64,000 bases of DNA from Bosea sp. Tri-49 (GTDB taxonomy: Bacteria; Pseudomonadota; Alphaproteobacteria; Rhizobiales; Beijerinckiaceae). Shown here piece after piece: positions 54,868-62,639 of this stretch (the stretch's first letter is position 1; every line of letters starts with the position of its first letter). Both the position numbers and the translations under genes were made by a program. The stretch lies in contig NZ_CP017946.1 of assembly GCF_003952665.1 (NCBI RefSeq), positions 248,001 through 312,000 on the forward strand, in the 5' to 3' direction. Below the pieces are notes generated by a model that saw only the letters and a program-made list of their open reading frames with translations, ran no database searches and had not been told where the DNA came from.

Positions 54868-55782
54868 TCAACGCGCTGGCAGGAGATATCGAAGCCCCAG
54901 GGTGAAGCCGCGCGGGGCGACGGTGAGGTGGTCCTCATCGTTGAGGACCACCGACTTCACGCTCAGGCCCGGATATTTCCGCTCCTTCAGCGCCGTCTCG
55001 AAGGCGCGGTTGTCGCCGACCATGTCGGCGGTCTTGTTGAAGCGCGGATCGCCTTTGCGGACGGTCTCGTACTCGCCGACATAGAGAAAGACCCTGGCCG
55101 GGAGGTCCTTGCTGCGCGCGGCGTAGCCCGCCTCGATCTCGCGATAATGGTCCTTGGCGAACCAGAAAGACGGGCTGCCGAGGATGTAGCCGCTGAACAT
55201 GGCGGGCTCGGTGAAGAGGATTTGCGCGCCGAGCAGTGCGCCATAGGAATGGCCGAGGAAGAGATTGCGTGCCGGATCGGTGCGGTAGCGCTGCGTGATG
55301 AACGGCTTCACCTGGTCGCGCAGATAGGCCTGGTAGGCCACCGCCTTGCCATGCGTGGTGTCGCCGGCCCCCTTCGGCGTCGGGGTGTAGTCGCGTCGGC
55401 GGCTGATCATGCCGTCCTCGCCCTTGGCATAGGATAGGCCGACGAGGATGAACTCCTCGATCTTGGGTCCGTCGAGGTTCAGGCGGCGGTTGATCTGGCG
55501 AATGATCGGGAAGGCGTAGTCGGCGTCGGTGACGTAGAGCACGGGATATTTCCGCTGCGGTTCCCTGGCATAGGACGGCGGCAGGGCGACGAAGACCTGA
55601 TAGCCACGGCGCGCGACCGGGTCCGGCACGTCCCAGACCTCGCTGTCGGCGATCTCATAGGGGCGACCGTCGCTCGGCTGTATCTTCGGAGCGGTTTGGG
55701 ATTGGGCGTTTGCCGGGCCTGTGGCGAGGCCGAAACCGGCGGCAAGAGCGATGACCAGGGTACTCAGGACACTTCGCAGCAC
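54868..55782 (-). CDS. Secreted alpha/beta-hydrolase (esterase D/IroE-like)
   Basis: This 304-residue protein has an N-terminal signal peptide (LSTLVIALAAGFGLATGPANAQ). An esterase-family domain follows, with NLFLGHSYGALLGAQILF holding the nucleophile Ser. Enterochelin-esterase-like families include IroE and BesA, but related proteins also cleave other esters, so a siderophore role is only a possibility. No siderophore genes are nearby. The GTG at 55782 is preceded by GGAGAG at 8 bases. A late aspartate and histidine (NDEDHLTVAP) complete a likely triad. Confidence 0.85.
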   Translation of the reverse strand: MLRSVLSTLVIALAAGFGLATGPANAQSQTAPKIQPSDGRPYEIADSEVWDVPDPVARRGYQVFVALPPSYAREPQRKYPVLYVTDADYAFPIIRQINRRLNLDGPKIEEFILVGLSYAKGEDGMISRRRDYTPTPKGAGDTTHGKAVAYQAYLRDQVKPFITQRYRTDPARNLFLGHSYGALLGAQILFTEPAMFSGYILGSPSFWFAKDHYREIEAGYAARSKDLPARVFLYVGEYETVRKGDPRFNKTADMVGDNRAFETALKERKYPGLSVKSVVLNDEDHLTVAPRGFTLGLRYLLPAR

Positions 55783-55934
55783 TGTGAAGGCTCTCCATAG
55801 CCCGCGCCGGTCGCGGCGCGCGGGGCGAGGTGCGGCGAGAACTCGGGCGGCAATCGGGCAGGTTCGCAATTCCGGGGCGCCGGCATAGTCTGGTGGTTAA
55901 TGACGGGGCGGTTCGCGGATCAGAAGGGAAGCTC

Positions 55935-57575
55935 ATGGCCCAGGCATCGCACGCCCATCAGGTCACCAATCAGGTACCGCCGCTCCAGGACTACGATGCC
56001 TACGCCGCCGATCCCGTACTGAAGGCGGTGATCGCCGCCTTCGATGCAAGCTGGGCCGATGAGCGGCTGCACGAGGCGGGGCGGACGGTCGGGGCGGCCG
56101 AGACGATCGAGATGGCGCGCCTCGCCAACCGGCACGGGCCGGAACTGCGCAGCCATGACCGCTTCGGCAACCGGCTCGATGAGATCGAGTTCCACCCGGC
56201 CTGGCACGCGCTGATGACCCGCGCCATTGGCCAGGAGACGCATGCGCTCGCCTGGAACCGGCCGGGGCCGGGGGCGCAGGTGGCGCGGGCCGCCCTGCAA
56301 TATCTCTGGTATGGCTGCGAGAGCGGCATCTGCTGCCCGATCTCGATGACCTACTCGGCCATCCCCGTGCTGAAGCAGGATCGGGCGCTCTGGGCGCAGT
56401 GGGGCGCGCTGATCTCCTCGAAGACCTACGACAAGAGACAAGGACCTGTCGCGGGCAAGCTAGGCGCGACCGTCGGCATGGCGATGACCGAGACGCAAGG
56501 CGGCTCGGACCTCAGGCAGATCCAGACCATCGCCTATGACAATCGCGACGGCACCTATTCGCTGCATGGGCATAAATGGTTCTTCTCGGTGCCGCATTCC
56601 GACCTCTTCCTGACGCTGGCGCGCAATGAGGAGGGCATCTCCTGCTTCGTCGTGCCGGGCTGGCGGCCGGATGGCGAGCGCAACGGCATCGCGATCCAGC
56701 GCCTCAAGGACAAATGCGGCAACCGCTCGAACGCCTCCTCCGAGGTCGAGTTCAGGGGCGCGATCGGCCATATGCTCGGCGATCCCGGCAGGGGGCTGCG
56801 CACCGGCCTGTCGATGAACCACAATACGCGACTCGACATCGCGGCCGCGTCGGCCGGGCTGATGCGGCAGGCGGTCATGCTCGCCGGCCATCACGCCCAG
56901 CACCGTACCGCCTTCCAGCGCCAGCTGATCGACCAGCCGATCATGCAGAACGTCCTCGCCGACCTCGCCATCGAGGCGGAGGCCGCCGCCTGGCTCGCCT
57001 TTCGACTGTTCGCCGCGGTCGACCGGCAGGAGCAGTCGGAGAGCGAGAAGCTACTGGCCCGGATCGGCGCGCCATTGGCGAAATACTGGGTGGCGAAGCG
57101 CACGCCGGCCGTCGTCGTCGAGGCGCTGGAATGCCATGGTGGCAACGGCTTCATCGAGGAGAACCCGATGGCGCGGCATTATCGCGAGGCGCCGCTCAAC
57201 TCGGTCTGGGAAGGCTCGGGCAACGTCATCTGCTTGGACGTGCTGCGCTCGCTGGAACGCGAGCCGGGCTCGCTGCAGGCGCTGCGCGCCGAGTTCCATG
57301 CGGTTTCAGGGCAGGACCGGCGCTACGATGCGGCGGTGCAAGCGCTGGACAATGACCTGCATGAGCTCATCCGCCATGAGGGCCAGGCGCGTTTGCTGAC
57401 CGAGCGATTGGCGCTGATGCTGCAAGGTGCCTTGCTGATCCGTCATGCGCCACATGCCGTGGCGGACGCCTTCGTCGCGACACGGCTCGGCGGGCACTGG
57501 TCCGGCCATTTCGGCGACCTGCCGCTGGCGGTCGATGCGGCGACGCTGGCAAGAAGGGCGGTGCCGGAGGTTTGA
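55935..57575 (+). CDS. AidB-type acyl-CoA dehydrogenase
   Basis: This 546-residue flavoprotein is of the AidB group. GATVGMAMTETQGGSDLRQ matches the FAD/substrate loop near residue 178. YSLHGHKWFFSVPHSDLFL, IDQPIMQNVLADL and VVEALECHGGNGFIEENPMARHYREAPLNSVWEG (split in text) follow. In E. coli AidB belongs to the Ada alkylation response and binds DNA; many homologues act only as dehydrogenases. AGAAGGGAA gives the ATG at 55935. No ada gene is near. The chain is of AidB length, longer than usual acyl-CoA dehydrogenases. Confidence 0.9.
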   Translation: MAQASHAHQVTNQVPPLQDYDAYAADPVLKAVIAAFDASWADERLHEAGRTVGAAETIEMARLANRHGPELRSHDRFGNRLDEIEFHPAWHALMTRAIGQETHALAWNRPGPGAQVARAALQYLWYGCESGICCPISMTYSAIPVLKQDRALWAQWGALISSKTYDKRQGPVAGKLGATVGMAMTETQGGSDLRQIQTIAYDNRDGTYSLHGHKWFFSVPHSDLFLTLARNEEGISCFVVPGWRPDGERNGIAIQRLKDKCGNRSNASSEVEFRGAIGHMLGDPGRGLRTGLSMNHNTRLDIAAASAGLMRQAVMLAGHHAQHRTAFQRQLIDQPIMQNVLADLAIEAEAAAWLAFRLFAAVDRQEQSESEKLLARIGAPLAKYWVAKRTPAVVVEALECHGGNGFIEENPMARHYREAPLNSVWEGSGNVICLDVLRSLEREPGSLQALRAEFHAVSGQDRRYDAAVQALDNDLHELIRHEGQARLLTERLALMLQGALLIRHAPHAVADAFVATRLGGHWSGHFGDLPLAVDAATLARRAVPEV

Positions 57576-57591
57576 GGCGCTCGAGGCGCAA

Positions 57592-57682
57592 CCGTCATTG
57601 CGAGGAGCGGAGCGACGAAGCAATCCAGGGCCGGTAGAACTCTACGTCTCCCTGGATTGCTTCGCTGCGCTCGCAATGACGG
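57592..57682. repeat. Palindromic intergenic repeat (type A, copy 3)
   Basis: CCGTCATTGCGAGGAGCGGAG ... GCTGCGCTCGCAATGACGG with inner CAATCCAGGG/CCTGGATTG. It lies between the convergent ends of the acyl-CoA dehydrogenase and msrB, where it may act as terminator. Confidence 0.88.
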
Positions 57683-57688
57683 GGAGGC

Positions 57689-58129
57689 TCAGCCTGCTTC
57701 CGCCTCGAAATCCATCGCCACGCCGTTGATGCAGTAGCGCAGGCCGGTCGGGGGCGGGCCGTCGGGGAAGACGTGGCCGAGATGGCCGCCGCAATTGGCG
57801 CAGTGCACCTCGACCCGGCGCATGCCGAAGCTGTGGTCGACGCTCTCCTCGACCGCGCCTTCCAGCGGCTGGTCAAAGCTCGGCCAGCCGGTGCCGCTCT
57901 CGAATTTCTTGTGCGACCGGAACAGCTTCTGGCCGCAGCCGGCACAGGAGAACGTGCCGGCGCGCTTCTCGAAGTTCAGCGCGCAGGAGCCGGCCCGTTC
58001 GGTGCCGTGGCCGCGCAGCACCTGATACTGCTCCGGCGTCAGCTTCGCGCGCCACTCGGCATCGCTGAGCTGGAAGGGGAAGTCGCGCTCTGGCTTTTCG
58101 GTTTTGGCAAACAGATCCATCAGGCCCAT
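57689..58129 (-). CDS. msrB: Peptide-methionine (R)-S-oxide reductase MsrB
   Basis: This 146-residue selenoprotein R-type enzyme repairs methionine-R-sulfoxide. CAGCGQKLF and CANCGGHLGHVF hold the two CxxC zinc pairs. FESGTGWPSFDQP is the MsrB signature, and RYCINGVAMDF contains the catalytic Cys. A resolving cysteine may be the one in SCALNF. All key residues are intact. It is convergent with the acyl-CoA dehydrogenase. btaA begins 207 bp away, divergently. Confidence 0.96.
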   Translation of the reverse strand: MGLMDLFAKTEKPERDFPFQLSDAEWRAKLTPEQYQVLRGHGTERAGSCALNFEKRAGTFSCAGCGQKLFRSHKKFESGTGWPSFDQPLEGAVEESVDHSFGMRRVEVHCANCGGHLGHVFPDGPPPTGLRYCINGVAMDFEAEAG

Positions 58130-58336
58130 GCGAGGCTCCTTTGCGCTGTCTTGTCGGGATTGTCGCGCGAGATATGGGGATTTGTCTTCCTGATTTCATC
58201 CTCGCGCAACGCGGCCTGTTTCACGTTTGCGTTCGGCGGCGACCGGTCTCTTCTCCGAGCCTCTGCCGCGTCACCCAACCGTCACGCGACTCCTCTAGTC
58301 GGCTCGCCATCGCAACGGGCGCAGACGAGGGGCCTC

Positions 58337-59587
58337 GTGACGCAGACGATCCGCGCGGTAAAGCGCACGACCAATCTCGGCCTGACCACCGCCGTTCATC
58401 GCAGCAAGCCTCTCTCGCGTGCCGGCCTGCTCGAACGGATGTTCACGCTCGCCTTCTCCGGCCTGGTCTATCCGCAGATCTGGGAGGACCCGGTCGTCGA
58501 CATGGAGGCGCTCGCGCTGCAGCCCGACGATCATCTCGTCGCCATCGCTTCCGGCTCCTGCAACATCCTCTCCTATCTCACGGCCGATCCGGCGCGGATC
58601 AGCGCGATCGACCTCAACGGCGCCCATATCGCGCTCGGGCATCTCAAGCTCGCAGCATTGGCCGAGATCGACGATCACGCGATCTTCCGCCGCTTCTTCG
58701 GGCAGGCGCAGTCGAAGGCCAATGTCGAGACCTATGACCGGCTGATCGCGCCGCGGCTCGATGCGGTCAGCCGCGCCTATTGGGAAGGGCGCAACCTCGT
58801 GGGCCGACGCCGGATCGAGCTGTTCGCCCGCAATTTCTATCGCTATGGCCTGCTCGGCCGCTTCATCGGCACCGGGCATTTCCTTGGGCGCCGCCTCGGT
58901 TGCGATCCCAGGGTCATGCTGCAGGCGAAGACGATGGAGGAGCAGCGGGCGCTGTTCGAGCAGCATCTCGCGCCGGTCTTCGACAAGAGGCTGGTGCGCT
59001 GGCTGGTGCGCCAGCCGGCTTCGCTCTACGGGCTCGGCATTCCGCCAGCGCAGTACAAGGCGCTTGCCGCCGATGGTGACGCCGGCATCCGGGGGGTGCT
59101 GCGCCACCGGCTGGAGCGGCTCGCCTGCGGCTTTGACCTGAAGACCAACTATTTCGCCTGGCAGGCCTTCGGCCGCGGTTACGGGCCGGAGCCGGATGCG
59201 GCGGTGCCGCCCTATCTGGAGCGGGGCAATTTCGAGACAGTGCGAGCGCGCGCTGGTCGCGTGGCCTACCATCAAAGCGCGATCACCGCGTTCCTCGAAC
59301 AGCAGCCGGCCGAGAGCTGCAACGGTTTCGTGCTGCTCGATGCGCAGGACTGGATGAACGACGCCGAGCTGACGGCTCTGTGGACTCAAGTCACCCGCAG
59401 CGCTGCGCCAGGCGCACGCGTGATCTTCCGCACCGCTGCCGATGAGCGCCTGCTGCCCGGCCGGGTGCCGGAGGCGATCCTGTCGCAATGGCATTATGAC
59501 GAGGCGCGCAGCCGCGAGCTCGGCGCTCGCGACCGCTCCTCGATCTATGGCGCCTTCCATCTCTATGTCCGCAGGACGGCCGCGTGA
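58337..59587 (+). CDS. btaA: Betaine lipid synthase BtaA (DUF3419)
   Basis: This 416-residue enzyme transfers the 3-amino-3-carboxypropyl group of SAM to diacylglycerol, making diacylglyceryl-homoserine. LVYPQIWEDPVVDMEALAL opens the domain. ASGSCNILSYLTADPARISAIDLNGAHIAL is the SAM-binding part, and VLLDAQDWMNDAELTALW lies near the C-terminus. GAGGGG 4 bases before the GTG at 58337 sets the start; open frame upstream lies antisense to msrB. It overlaps btaB by GTGA. Phosphorus-free betaine lipids replace phospholipids under phosphate limitation in relatives. Confidence 0.92.
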   Translation: MTQTIRAVKRTTNLGLTTAVHRSKPLSRAGLLERMFTLAFSGLVYPQIWEDPVVDMEALALQPDDHLVAIASGSCNILSYLTADPARISAIDLNGAHIALGHLKLAALAEIDDHAIFRRFFGQAQSKANVETYDRLIAPRLDAVSRAYWEGRNLVGRRRIELFARNFYRYGLLGRFIGTGHFLGRRLGCDPRVMLQAKTMEEQRALFEQHLAPVFDKRLVRWLVRQPASLYGLGIPPAQYKALAADGDAGIRGVLRHRLERLACGFDLKTNYFAWQAFGRGYGPEPDAAVPPYLERGNFETVRARAGRVAYHQSAITAFLEQQPAESCNGFVLLDAQDWMNDAELTALWTQVTRSAAPGARVIFRTAADERLLPGRVPEAILSQWHYDEARSRELGARDRSSIYGAFHLYVRRTAA

Positions 59588-60303
59588 TCGAAGAGCATGG
59601 AGCAGGATTCGTGCGAAAAACCGGTTCCCACTTTTTCGCATCCAGCTCGGGCAGCGGGCCAGATGCTGCCGGTCTGATGGACCGGATGTACCGCTTCCAG
59701 CGGCACATCTACGACGTAACCCGGAAGTTCTACCTGCTCGGCCGCGACGGGCTGATCGCCGGTTTGAAGCCGCCGCCGGGCGGGGCTGTGCTTGAGATCG
59801 GCTGTGGCACCGGGCGCAACCTGATCAAGATCGCCCGGCGCTACCCCCATACGCTTTGCTACGGGCTCGACGTCTCCGAGGAGATGTTGCGCACGGCGCG
59901 CGAGCAGGTGGCAAAGGCAGGGCTGTCCGAGCGCATCGTGCTGGCGCAGGCGGATGCGACACATTTCGACCCGCAGGCACTGTTCGGCCGCGCCGGCTTC
60001 GAACGGGTGGTGATCTCCTATGCGCTCTCGATGATCCCGCCCTGGCGCGAGGCGCTCGCCGAGGCGGTGCGCGTCGTCGCGCCGGGGGGCTCGCTGCACA
60101 TCGTCGATTTTGGCGATCAGGCGGATCTGCCCGACCCGTTCAAGGCGGTGCTCAATCGCTGGCTGGCGCTGTTCCATGTCACGCCGCGCAAGGACCTCGA
60201 CGCCGTGGTGACCGAACTCTGTGCCGAGGCCGGCGTCATCGGCGGCACAACGCGGCTGTTCGGCGGCTATAGCGTGCAGGCCGTGGCGATCAGGCCGGCT
60301 TGA
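59584..60303 (+). CDS. btaB: Betaine lipid N-methyltransferase BtaB
   Basis: This 239-residue SAM methyltransferase adds three methyl groups to diacylglyceryl-homoserine to give DGTS. MDRMYRFQRHIYDVTRKFYLLGRD is typical of BtaB after its own start. VLEIGCGTGRNLIKIARRYP is SAM motif I, and VVISYALSMIPPW follows. The GTG at 59584 overlaps the btaA stop (GTGA). ATG at 59677 would remove 31 residues, mostly encoded by a palindromic repeat, and leaves the normal BtaB sequence. Which start is used is uncertain. Confidence 0.88.
   Translation: MIEEHGAGFVRKTGSHFFASSSGSGPDAAGLMDRMYRFQRHIYDVTRKFYLLGRDGLIAGLKPPPGGAVLEIGCGTGRNLIKIARRYPHTLCYGLDVSEEMLRTAREQVAKAGLSERIVLAQADATHFDPQALFGRAGFERVVISYALSMIPPWREALAEAVRVVAPGGSLHIVDFGDQADLPDPFKAVLNRWLALFHVTPRKDLDAVVTELCAEAGVIGGTTRLFGGYSVQAVAIRPA
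59592..59645. repeat. Palindromic element inside the btaB 5' end
   Basis: AGAGCATGGAGCAGGATTCG is followed by TGCGAAAAA (59612-59620), ACCGGTTC, and TTTTTCGCA (59632-59640), a perfect 9-bp stem. The form matches a common rhizobial intergenic repeat with an ACCGGTT core. It is translated in frame as residues 4-20 of the long form of BtaB. Confidence 0.7.
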
Positions 60304-60349
60304 GCGCTGGGGCTGGACGCTGCCGCCATCGCGCTGCTACGCCAGCAGG

Positions 60350-61150
60350 ATGAGCGACAGGGCCGACCGCGAAGAGAGCAGCGACGGACGTCCTTCGTTG
60401 CGCGATCGGCTTCGGCAGCTCTATCACGGGCGGACTCCGGCGGCGCTGCGCTTCCAGGTCGCGACGCTGATCGTCGATCTCCTGATCATCAGCTTCTTCA
60501 TCGCGACGCCGCTGCTGCGCGACCTGCCGGAATTCCTCTGGCTCGACTATGCGGTCGCGATCATCGTCGCCGCCGAGATCGCGGCGCGCTTCCTCGCTTC
60601 TTCGAACATGCTGCGGCTGCTGCGCCAGCCCACCATGCTGCTCGACCTCTTCATTCTGGCGACGCTGCTGGCGCCGCAATGGCTGGAGAATTTCGGCTTC
60701 CTGCGCATCCTGAGGCTTTGGTCGCTGTCGCAGCGCGGGTTGATCTGGGCACAGTTGCGGCAGACGCGTTTCCGCGACTGGGAGGACGTCGCCAAGGCTC
60801 TGGTCAACCTCGCGACCTTCCTCTTCGTCGTCAGCGGCTTCGTCTACACCTTCTTCTTCATGAGCCGGCCCGGGCTCGAGGGCTATGTCGAGGCGCTCTA
60901 TTTCACCGTCGCGACGGTGACGACGACCGGTTTCGGCGACATCACTTTGCCGGGCATCGCCGGCAAGCTGACCTCGATCGTGGTGATGATCATCGGCATC
61001 TCGCTGTTCGTGCGGCTGGCGCAGGCCGTCTTCCGGCCGCACAAGGTGACCTTCCCCTGTCCGCAATGCGCGCTGCAGCGCCACGAACCCGATGCGGTGC
61101 ACTGCAAGGCCTGTGGCCACCTGCTGAAGATACCGGACGACGACGAGTAA
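60350..61150 (+). CDS. Voltage-gated-type potassium channel with C-terminal zinc ribbon
   Basis: This 266-residue membrane protein has an S1-S4-like helix set (about residues 38-130), including FLRILRLWSLSQRG near 117-130 as a weak voltage-sensor helix. The pore loop reads TVATVTTTGFGDITL with selectivity filter TTGFGD (192-197) in place of TVGYGD. A last helix spans 207-228. The C-terminus is a zinc ribbon, CPQC (237-240) and CKAC (252-255), with linked His. It lies 46 bases after btaB. Ion selectivity is inferred. Confidence 0.87.
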   Translation: MSDRADREESSDGRPSLRDRLRQLYHGRTPAALRFQVATLIVDLLIISFFIATPLLRDLPEFLWLDYAVAIIVAAEIAARFLASSNMLRLLRQPTMLLDLFILATLLAPQWLENFGFLRILRLWSLSQRGLIWAQLRQTRFRDWEDVAKALVNLATFLFVVSGFVYTFFFMSRPGLEGYVEALYFTVATVTTTGFGDITLPGIAGKLTSIVVMIIGISLFVRLAQAVFRPHKVTFPCPQCALQRHEPDAVHCKACGHLLKIPDDDE

Positions 61151-61301
61151 TTGGCTGGCCTGGGCCCAGCGGCCTCGACGCCGTTCTTGGAAGGCGATCC
61201 GACCTATATCCGCCGGAGAGGGAATGCTGACATGAGACAGCCGCTTTGACGCCTAGAGGGGTATTCGGCCTTCCGGTCAGACTGAAAATTTTGGAGCGGT
61301 G

Positions 61302-61895
61302 ATGGCGCCTGTGCAGGTCGATCCTGAAAAGGTCCGGGAATTCGAGGATGCCTCGCGCTTCTACGCGTGGCTTGGCGAGCACCATGCCCATGCGGACGAA
61401 GTCTGGATCAAGATCCACAAGCTCTCGTCGGGCCTACGATCGATCACGCCCAAGGAAGCGATCGACGTCGTGCTCTGCTGGGGCTGGATCGATGGCATCA
61501 AGAAGAGCCTCGACGAGCGCAGCTATCTGCAGCGCTACACGCCGAGGACAGCCAAAAGCATCTGGAGCCAGATCAATGTCGACAATGTCGCCCGCCTGAT
61601 CACCGAGGGGCGCATGACCAGCCACGGCCTGGTGCAGGCCGATGCAGCCAAGGCCGACGGCCGATGGGCTCGTGCCTATGGCGCCGGCCGGAGCATGAAG
61701 ATTCCTGACGATCTCCAGGCTGCGATCGATGCCGAGCCTTTGGCGAAGGCGATGCTCTGCAGGCTGAGCGAACAAAATCGCTTTGCGCTCGCCTTCCGCG
61801 TCCACAATCTCAAGACGGAAGCCGCCAGACAGAGAAAGATCGCGGCCTTCGTCGAAATGCTCAAGCGTGGAGAGACAATCTACCCGCAGCGCTAG
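61302..61895 (+). CDS. YdeI/OmpD-associated-family protein
   Basis: This 197-residue protein matches the YdeI family: FYAWLGEHHAHADEVWIKIHK, ITPKEAIDVVLCWGWIDGIKKSLDE, SIWSQINVDNVARLITEGRM and the late FRVHNLKTEAARQRKIAAFVEML. Members are linked to bacteriocin or stress tolerance in some species, but the molecular role is unknown. GGAG 5 bases upstream fixes the ATG at 61302 over the GTG at 61299. The 151-bp gap before it holds no clear motif. Confidence 0.87.
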   Translation: MAPVQVDPEKVREFEDASRFYAWLGEHHAHADEVWIKIHKLSSGLRSITPKEAIDVVLCWGWIDGIKKSLDERSYLQRYTPRTAKSIWSQINVDNVARLITEGRMTSHGLVQADAAKADGRWARAYGAGRSMKIPDDLQAAIDAEPLAKAMLCRLSEQNRFALAFRVHNLKTEAARQRKIAAFVEMLKRGETIYPQR

Positions 61896-61931
61896 GTTCG
61901 TTGGCGGACAGGGCGGGATTGCAGGTCCGGC

Positions 61932-62492
61932 CTAGTGCCGCGTCTCGGTCTCGTGCTCGGCCTCGGGTGAGCCGAGCGTGATCGCGCTCTTCTCCGGCAT
62001 GCCGATCATCCGGCCGACCGTGGCCGGGCGCGGCATCTGCGCATGCGCCGCCTTCATGATCGCGAGATTGGCGAGGATGTCGGCGGGGAAAGGCGTGACC
62101 TTGCGATTGGTCATGTCGACATGCAGCGACAGGTTCTCGGAGGTCGCGGCGAGCCAGCCTTCGCTGGCATGACGCATTTCGAGATAGTAGTGCAGCCGCT
62201 TATCGTCGAAGGCGATGAGTTGCGCGGTGACACGTACGAGGTCGCTGGCCGTCAGCTCGCGCTTGTAGAGCACATGGCATTCGGCCGAGAAGAACGAGGC
62301 CTTGCGGGTCTCGACATAGTCCTGGTTCAGGCCGACAAGCGAGAAGACCTCGTCGACCGCGCGGTCGAACAGGACATGGTAATAGGCCATGTTGAGATGG
62401 CCGTTATAGTCGATCCATTGCGGCTCGACCCGCATCGGGGACGAGACGAAAGGAGCGAAGAACAGGGCGGTCGTGCGAGTTTTATCCGGCAT
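61932..62492 (-). CDS. Hotdog-fold thioesterase family protein
   Basis: This 186-residue protein is a 4HBT-type thioesterase. RVEPQWIDYNGHLNMAYYHVLFDRAVDEVF holds the family D-x-N-G-H-x-N motif used for catalysis or substrate binding. VLYKRELTASDLVRVTAQLIAFDDKRLHYYLEM is the second strand set. It probably hydrolyses an acyl-CoA or related thioester; 4-hydroxybenzoyl-CoA itself is not implied. It is divergent from an FAD-linked dehydrogenase 148 bp away. Confidence 0.87.
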   Translation of the reverse strand: MPDKTRTTALFFAPFVSSPMRVEPQWIDYNGHLNMAYYHVLFDRAVDEVFSLVGLNQDYVETRKASFFSAECHVLYKRELTASDLVRVTAQLIAFDDKRLHYYLEMRHASEGWLAATSENLSLHVDMTNRKVTPFPADILANLAIMKAAHAQMPRPATVGRMIGMPEKSAITLGSPEAEHETETRH

Positions 62493-62639
62493 CGGCGCCT
62501 CCTTTCGTCGCTTTATCTCGTCAATGCGTGGGCGGCTCTGCGCCGCCGCCTCTTGCCGGCGCGGGCGCGGCGCGTGAAAACAACACGAGCCGCTGCTCCA
62601 TAGGCCGAACCATTCCAGACTAGGCGAAGTTCTCCAGCC

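Noticed and set aside
57773..58336. N-terminal extension of btaA to 57773
   Set aside because: This stretch is antisense to msrB and shows no BtaA similarity. GAGGGG before the GTG at 58337 marks the real start.
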